Of a stretch of 64,000 nucleotides of DNA, positions 61,387-64,000 are shown one piece after another (position 1 is the stretch's first letter; each line of letters begins with the position of its first letter). Source of the stretch: Saccharicrinis sp050589685 (GTDB lineage: Bacteria; Bacteroidota; Bacteroidia; Bacteroidales; Marinilabiliaceae); NCBI RefSeq assembly GCF_050589685.1, contig NZ_JBNGOS010000006.1, positions 124,001 through 188,000 of the forward strand. Direction: 5' to 3'. The position numbers were made by a program, and so were the translations under genes. A model generated the notes under the pieces. That model saw nothing but the letters and a program-made list of their open reading frames with translations, was not told the origin of the DNA and ran no database searches.

Positions 61387-62877
61387 ATGAATTATAAAAC
61401 TTTATTTTTTCCGATTTTAGCGGTCCTTGTTTCCGCATGTTCTACTGTGGAAAAACAAACAGAGAAACCAAATATTATCATTATACTGGCTGATGATTTA
61501 GGAAGTGGTGACGTACATTGTTACAACGCGGATTCCAAAATTCCAACACCGGCAATGGACAAGGTTGCAGCTGAAGGAATTCGTTTTACCGATGCCCATA
61601 CAAACTCAGCCGTTTGCACACCTACGCGCTACGGAATTATTACCGGGCGTTATTGTTGGCGCACATGGAAAAAGAAAGGGGTGTTAAATGGATTCAGCGA
61701 ACACCTGATTGATCCGCAGCGAACGACCATTGCATCGCTTTTGAAACAAAATGGCTATTATACCACAGGTGTTGGAAAGTGGCATCTGGGAATGGATTTT
61801 ACAATAGACACTGCCGGAGTTGTTGATTATGCCGGTAAAATTGAAAATAATCCAACAGTGAACGGCTTCGACTATTTTTATGGAATCTCAGCATCGCTCG
61901 ATTTTCCTCCGTACGTTTATATCGAAAACGACCATTTTACCCAGGTTCCTACGCAAATACAACCAAAACAAGATTTTCCAAGGTATTTAAGGGAAGGTGA
62001 CAAAGCTGAAAATTTTGATTTTGAAACGGCTTGGGAAAACCTGTTAAATAAAGCCGAAAGTTTAATTGATAAACGTCCAACCGATAAACCCATGTTCATG
62101 TATTTTGCTTTACCTGCACCGCATAAACCAGTGTGGCCCGACTCACGTTTTGTGGGCACTACAGAACTGGGAGCTTATGGCGATTTTGTGCATCAAACCG
62201 ATTATGTGGTCGGCCGCATGGCCGACAAATTAAAAGCGGCCGGGATGGAAGAAAATACCTTGCTGATGATTACGTCAGATAATGGTTCGTTTATGTACCG
62301 CCTGGATGAAAGTGTGGAAGCTGACCATTTAATGAATGAGAATGTTCAGGGTTTTTACGCCAAAAACCACACGGCAAATTACATTTATCGCGGAACAAAA
62401 ACCGATGTTTGGGAAGGTGGACACCGTGTTCCTTTCGTGGTACGTTGGCCGGCCGCAATTAAAAAAGGACAGGTGAAAGAACAAACCATTTGCACTACTG
62501 ATTTTCTGGCAACTTTTGCAGATTTATTAGGTGTTTCCCTTTCCGAAAATGAGGGTGAGGATAGTTTTAGTTTTCTCCCTTTATTACAGGAAAACGACGA
62601 TGCTTTCTCACGGGCTCCAATTGTGAATCACTCGGTTAGTGGTACATTTGCCATTCGAAACGGAGACTATAAGTTGGTCTTGGGTAATGGCTCCGGTGGT
62701 CGTGAAACTCCAAGAGGAAAGGCCTTTGAAAAACCATTTTCAATGTTCGATTTAAAAAAGGATATTTCAGAAACCACTGATATTATCGATGAGAACCGGG
62801 AGCTGGCAAATTCAATGGAAAAGACCTTAAAAACAATAATGGATTCAGGAACAAGTAAAAACTTAAACGATGAATAA
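61387..62877 (+). CDS. S1-family sulfatase with CTPTR motif
   Basis: 496-residue lipoprotein (lipobox VSAC, C18). KPNIIIILADDLGSGDVHCY supplies the calcium-site residues. The FGly motif is CTPTR (Cys about 77), followed by YGIITGRYCWRTWKKKGVLNGF, a block typical of the S1_15-like group by impression. GVGKWHLGMDF, ALPAPHKPVWP, SDNGSF and TDVWEGGHRVPFVVRWP complete the family signature. It is 12 bp after the PhoD-like gene. Its last eight bases overlap the start codon of the dead GH95 fragment, which suggests that sulfatase and GH95 were once translationally coupled. The relict at 59609 is a lost relative of its 5' end. Confidence 0.94.
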   Translation: MNYKTLFFPILAVLVSACSTVEKQTEKPNIIIILADDLGSGDVHCYNADSKIPTPAMDKVAAEGIRFTDAHTNSAVCTPTRYGIITGRYCWRTWKKKGVLNGFSEHLIDPQRTTIASLLKQNGYYTTGVGKWHLGMDFTIDTAGVVDYAGKIENNPTVNGFDYFYGISASLDFPPYVYIENDHFTQVPTQIQPKQDFPRYLREGDKAENFDFETAWENLLNKAESLIDKRPTDKPMFMYFALPAPHKPVWPDSRFVGTTELGAYGDFVHQTDYVVGRMADKLKAAGMEENTLLMITSDNGSFMYRLDESVEADHLMNENVQGFYAKNHTANYIYRGTKTDVWEGGHRVPFVVRWPAAIKKGQVKEQTICTTDFLATFADLLGVSLSENEGEDSFSFLPLLQENDDAFSRAPIVNHSVSGTFAIRNGDYKLVLGNGSGGRETPRGKAFEKPFSMFDLKKDISETTDIIDENRELANSMEKTLKTIMDSGTSKNLNDE

Positions 62878-63138
62878 ACGAGTAACTACATTTATCATTG
62901 CATTGGTGCTGATTTCAGGCATTTCAGAAACATAGCAAACCATTTTGTGGTACGACAAACCGGCGGAAAATTGGATGGAAGCCCTGTCAGTTGGAAATGG
63001 GCGTTTGGGTGTCATGGTATTTGGTGGCATTGAAAAGGAAACCATCCAGCTCAGCGAAGAATCGGTTTGGGCCGGCCTCCCGTTCCTGAAAACCGCAATG
63101 GAGACTGGAAAAAACATGTAGGGAATAATATTTTGTAA
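62870..63138 (+). pseudogene. Broken GH95 fragment (nonsense, frameshift and truncation)
   Basis: The ATG at 62870 overlaps the sulfatase stop. The reading is MNKRVTTFIIALVLISGISE, T, then TAG at 62933-62935. The same frame goes on with TILWYDKPAENWMEALSVGN, GRLGVMVFGG, ETIQLSEESVWAG, which is unmistakably the GH95 N-terminus (compare LLWYDSPAKQWEEALPVGNG at 2307). One base appears missing near 63074-63077; the next frame then gives PPVPENRNGDWKKHVG. Homology ends near 63120, and about 700 residues are gone. The gene is dead by at least three lesions. Confidence 0.9.
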
Positions 63139-63202
63139 TTAGGTGATCATATGAAACTGGCATGGCCAGGGCAAATAATCGGGCACACAGGAGCATAGCC
63201 TG

Positions 63203-63221
63203 CTCCGAACTTGATTCGGAG
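63203..63221. repeat. Short REP-like palindrome CTCCGAA-N5-TTCGGAG
   Basis: Perfect 7-bp arms CTCCGAA (63203-63209) and TTCGGAG (63215-63221). It sits in the gap between the dead GH95 fragment and the next gene, with flanks similar to the copy at 16613-16632. Confidence 0.5.
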
Positions 63222-63267
63222 ATTAGAATTTGCATTGGTTATCAAGGTTTTGCTAAATAATAAACAG

Positions 63268-64000
63268 ATGAAGAATATATGGATAATATTGTTATCAGTC
63301 CTTTGTGTTGGACTTGCCGGCGCACAAAAATCTCCGAGTAAAAATAGGGGAATGGTTCTTAAAGCAGGCGATACCTGTTCGGGAATGGATGCCGTAGACT
63401 GGCCGGCTTTTATGGCCAATCACGATATGCAATGGGATTCACTTCCCGGAACATGGTTCGAAGGACCTTTCCTGGGCAATGGCGAGCAAGGTACGCTTAT
63501 GTATAAAATCGACGGCCATACGCTCAGATGGGATGTAGGTTGTTCGGCAGCACATGAACACCGCTCCATGGAGGACGATGACCTTACGGAAAAGAATTTT
63601 ACAGCGCTTAATCGTGGTAGACATTTTATTGGTCACCTGAAACTGCAATTACCAAAAGAAATAACAGAAAGCAAATCACGCCTCTCGTTGTGGGATGCGG
63701 AAGCGACAGGAACGCTTTTATCTAATGGAGGTGCTGTGGATTGGAAAACAATTGTACATGCCACAGAACCGGTCATGCGTTTCGATCTAGTTGCCGAAGG
63801 TAATCTTGAAGGAACTAAATTTACCTACATTGCTGAAGAAGCACGGAATCCACGTTCGGTGCGTTCCAACGCACCACGAACTCCGGTCAATCCTTCTCCG
63901 GCGCTTTCAACGTTCGGTGATGGTGTGCAAACTGCCGTTCAAAATCTAATTGCCGGAGGACAAACAGCTGTGGCATGGGTACAAAAAGAAGTGGGCGACA
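63268..64000 (+). CDS. Second divergent GH95-like glycosidase, N-terminal third (cut by window end)
   Basis: The frame is open from ATG 63268 to the window end (244 complete codons). Signal peptide MKNIWIILLSVLCVGLAGAQ, then FMANHDMQWDSLPGTWFEGP, FLGNGEQGTLMYKIDGHTLR, WDVGCSAAHEHR, GRHFIGHLKLQLPKE and SRLSLWDAEATGTL, which match the protein at 54762 block by block. It has a longer leader after the signal peptide (about 25 extra residues) and a shorter loop before NPSPALST. Base composition looks closer to the local average than in the 54762 copy. The catalytic part is outside the window. It directly follows the dead GH95 fragment, as if it had replaced it. Confidence 0.88.
   Translation, partial: MKNIWIILLSVLCVGLAGAQKSPSKNRGMVLKAGDTCSGMDAVDWPAFMANHDMQWDSLPGTWFEGPFLGNGEQGTLMYKIDGHTLRWDVGCSAAHEHRSMEDDDLTEKNFTALNRGRHFIGHLKLQLPKEITESKSRLSLWDAEATGTLLSNGGAVDWKTIVHATEPVMRFDLVAEGNLEGTKFTYIAEEARNPRSVRSNAPRTPVNPSPALSTFGDGVQTAVQNLIAGGQTAVAWVQKEVGD

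Noticed and set aside
1..64000. CRISPR arrays, tRNA or rRNA genes, prophage or integrative-element genes
   Set aside because: No regularly spaced repeats, no tRNA-like cloverleaf or CCA-ended sequence, and no integrase or phage protein seen.

Overview
The window looks like a large carbohydrate-utilisation region of a member of the Bacteroidota. The evidence is four SusC-type TonB-dependent transporters, each paired with a SusD-type lipoprotein, many Cys-type S1 sulfatases, an ECF sigma/FecR pair, and AT-rich DNA in which most starts lack a clear Shine-Dalgarno sequence. Marine or anaerobic relatives such as Marinilabiliales/Prolixibacteraceae are plausible, but that is inference. I saw no tRNA, rRNA, transposase, integrase, CRISPR array or phage gene.

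Left arm (1-35538), all minus strand, read from high to low coordinates. It starts with two SusC/SusD pairs (35538 to 25661), closed by a strong hairpin at 25511-25537. Next is a catabolic and import unit: SSS-family symporter, Zn-dependent and Fe-dependent alcohol dehydrogenases, and a third SusC/SusD pair, ending in a hairpin at 16694-16728. After a 650 bp gap come two sulfatases, a GDSL plus alpha/beta-hydrolase fusion, an acetylesterase-GH27-NPCBM fusion, an M28 peptidase, GH31, GH95, a 14-bp-stem terminator, a LamG protein, and the first 49 codons of another sulfatase at the window edge.

Centre (35539-36378) is an 840 bp divergent control region. It separates the left arm from a ROK-family regulator and a sulfatase with an unusual CAPAR active-site motif.

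Right arm (36379-64000), all plus strand: ROK, sulfatase, terminator, ECF sigma, FecR, terminator, STN-bearing SusC, SusD, terminator, a TonB plug-only protein overlapping a sulfatase by 4 bp, GH2, sulfatase, sialate O-acetylesterase-like esterase, a GC-rich divergent GH95-like protein, GH3, a sulfatase relict, a TPR/PhoD-like phosphatase, a sulfatase, a dead GH95 fragment, and the N-terminal third of a second GH95-like paralogue cut by the window end.

The genes fit one job (inference): capture of sulfated, acetylated, galactose- and fucose-bearing oligosaccharides by SusC/D; removal of sulfate by seven sulfatases and of acyl groups by two or three esterases; stepwise exo-cleavage by GH95, GH31, GH27, GH2 and GH3; import by the SSS symporter; and oxidation or reduction of sugar or aldehyde intermediates by the two dehydrogenases. 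No endo-acting GH or PL is recognisable, unless the LamG protein or the GH95-like pair has that role, so the backbone-cutting enzyme is either unrecognised here or outside the window. The most notable items are the duplicated GH95-like family with a changed catalytic site, the barrel-less SusC-like plug protein, and the gene relicts at 59.6 and 62.9 kb, which point to recent duplication and decay.
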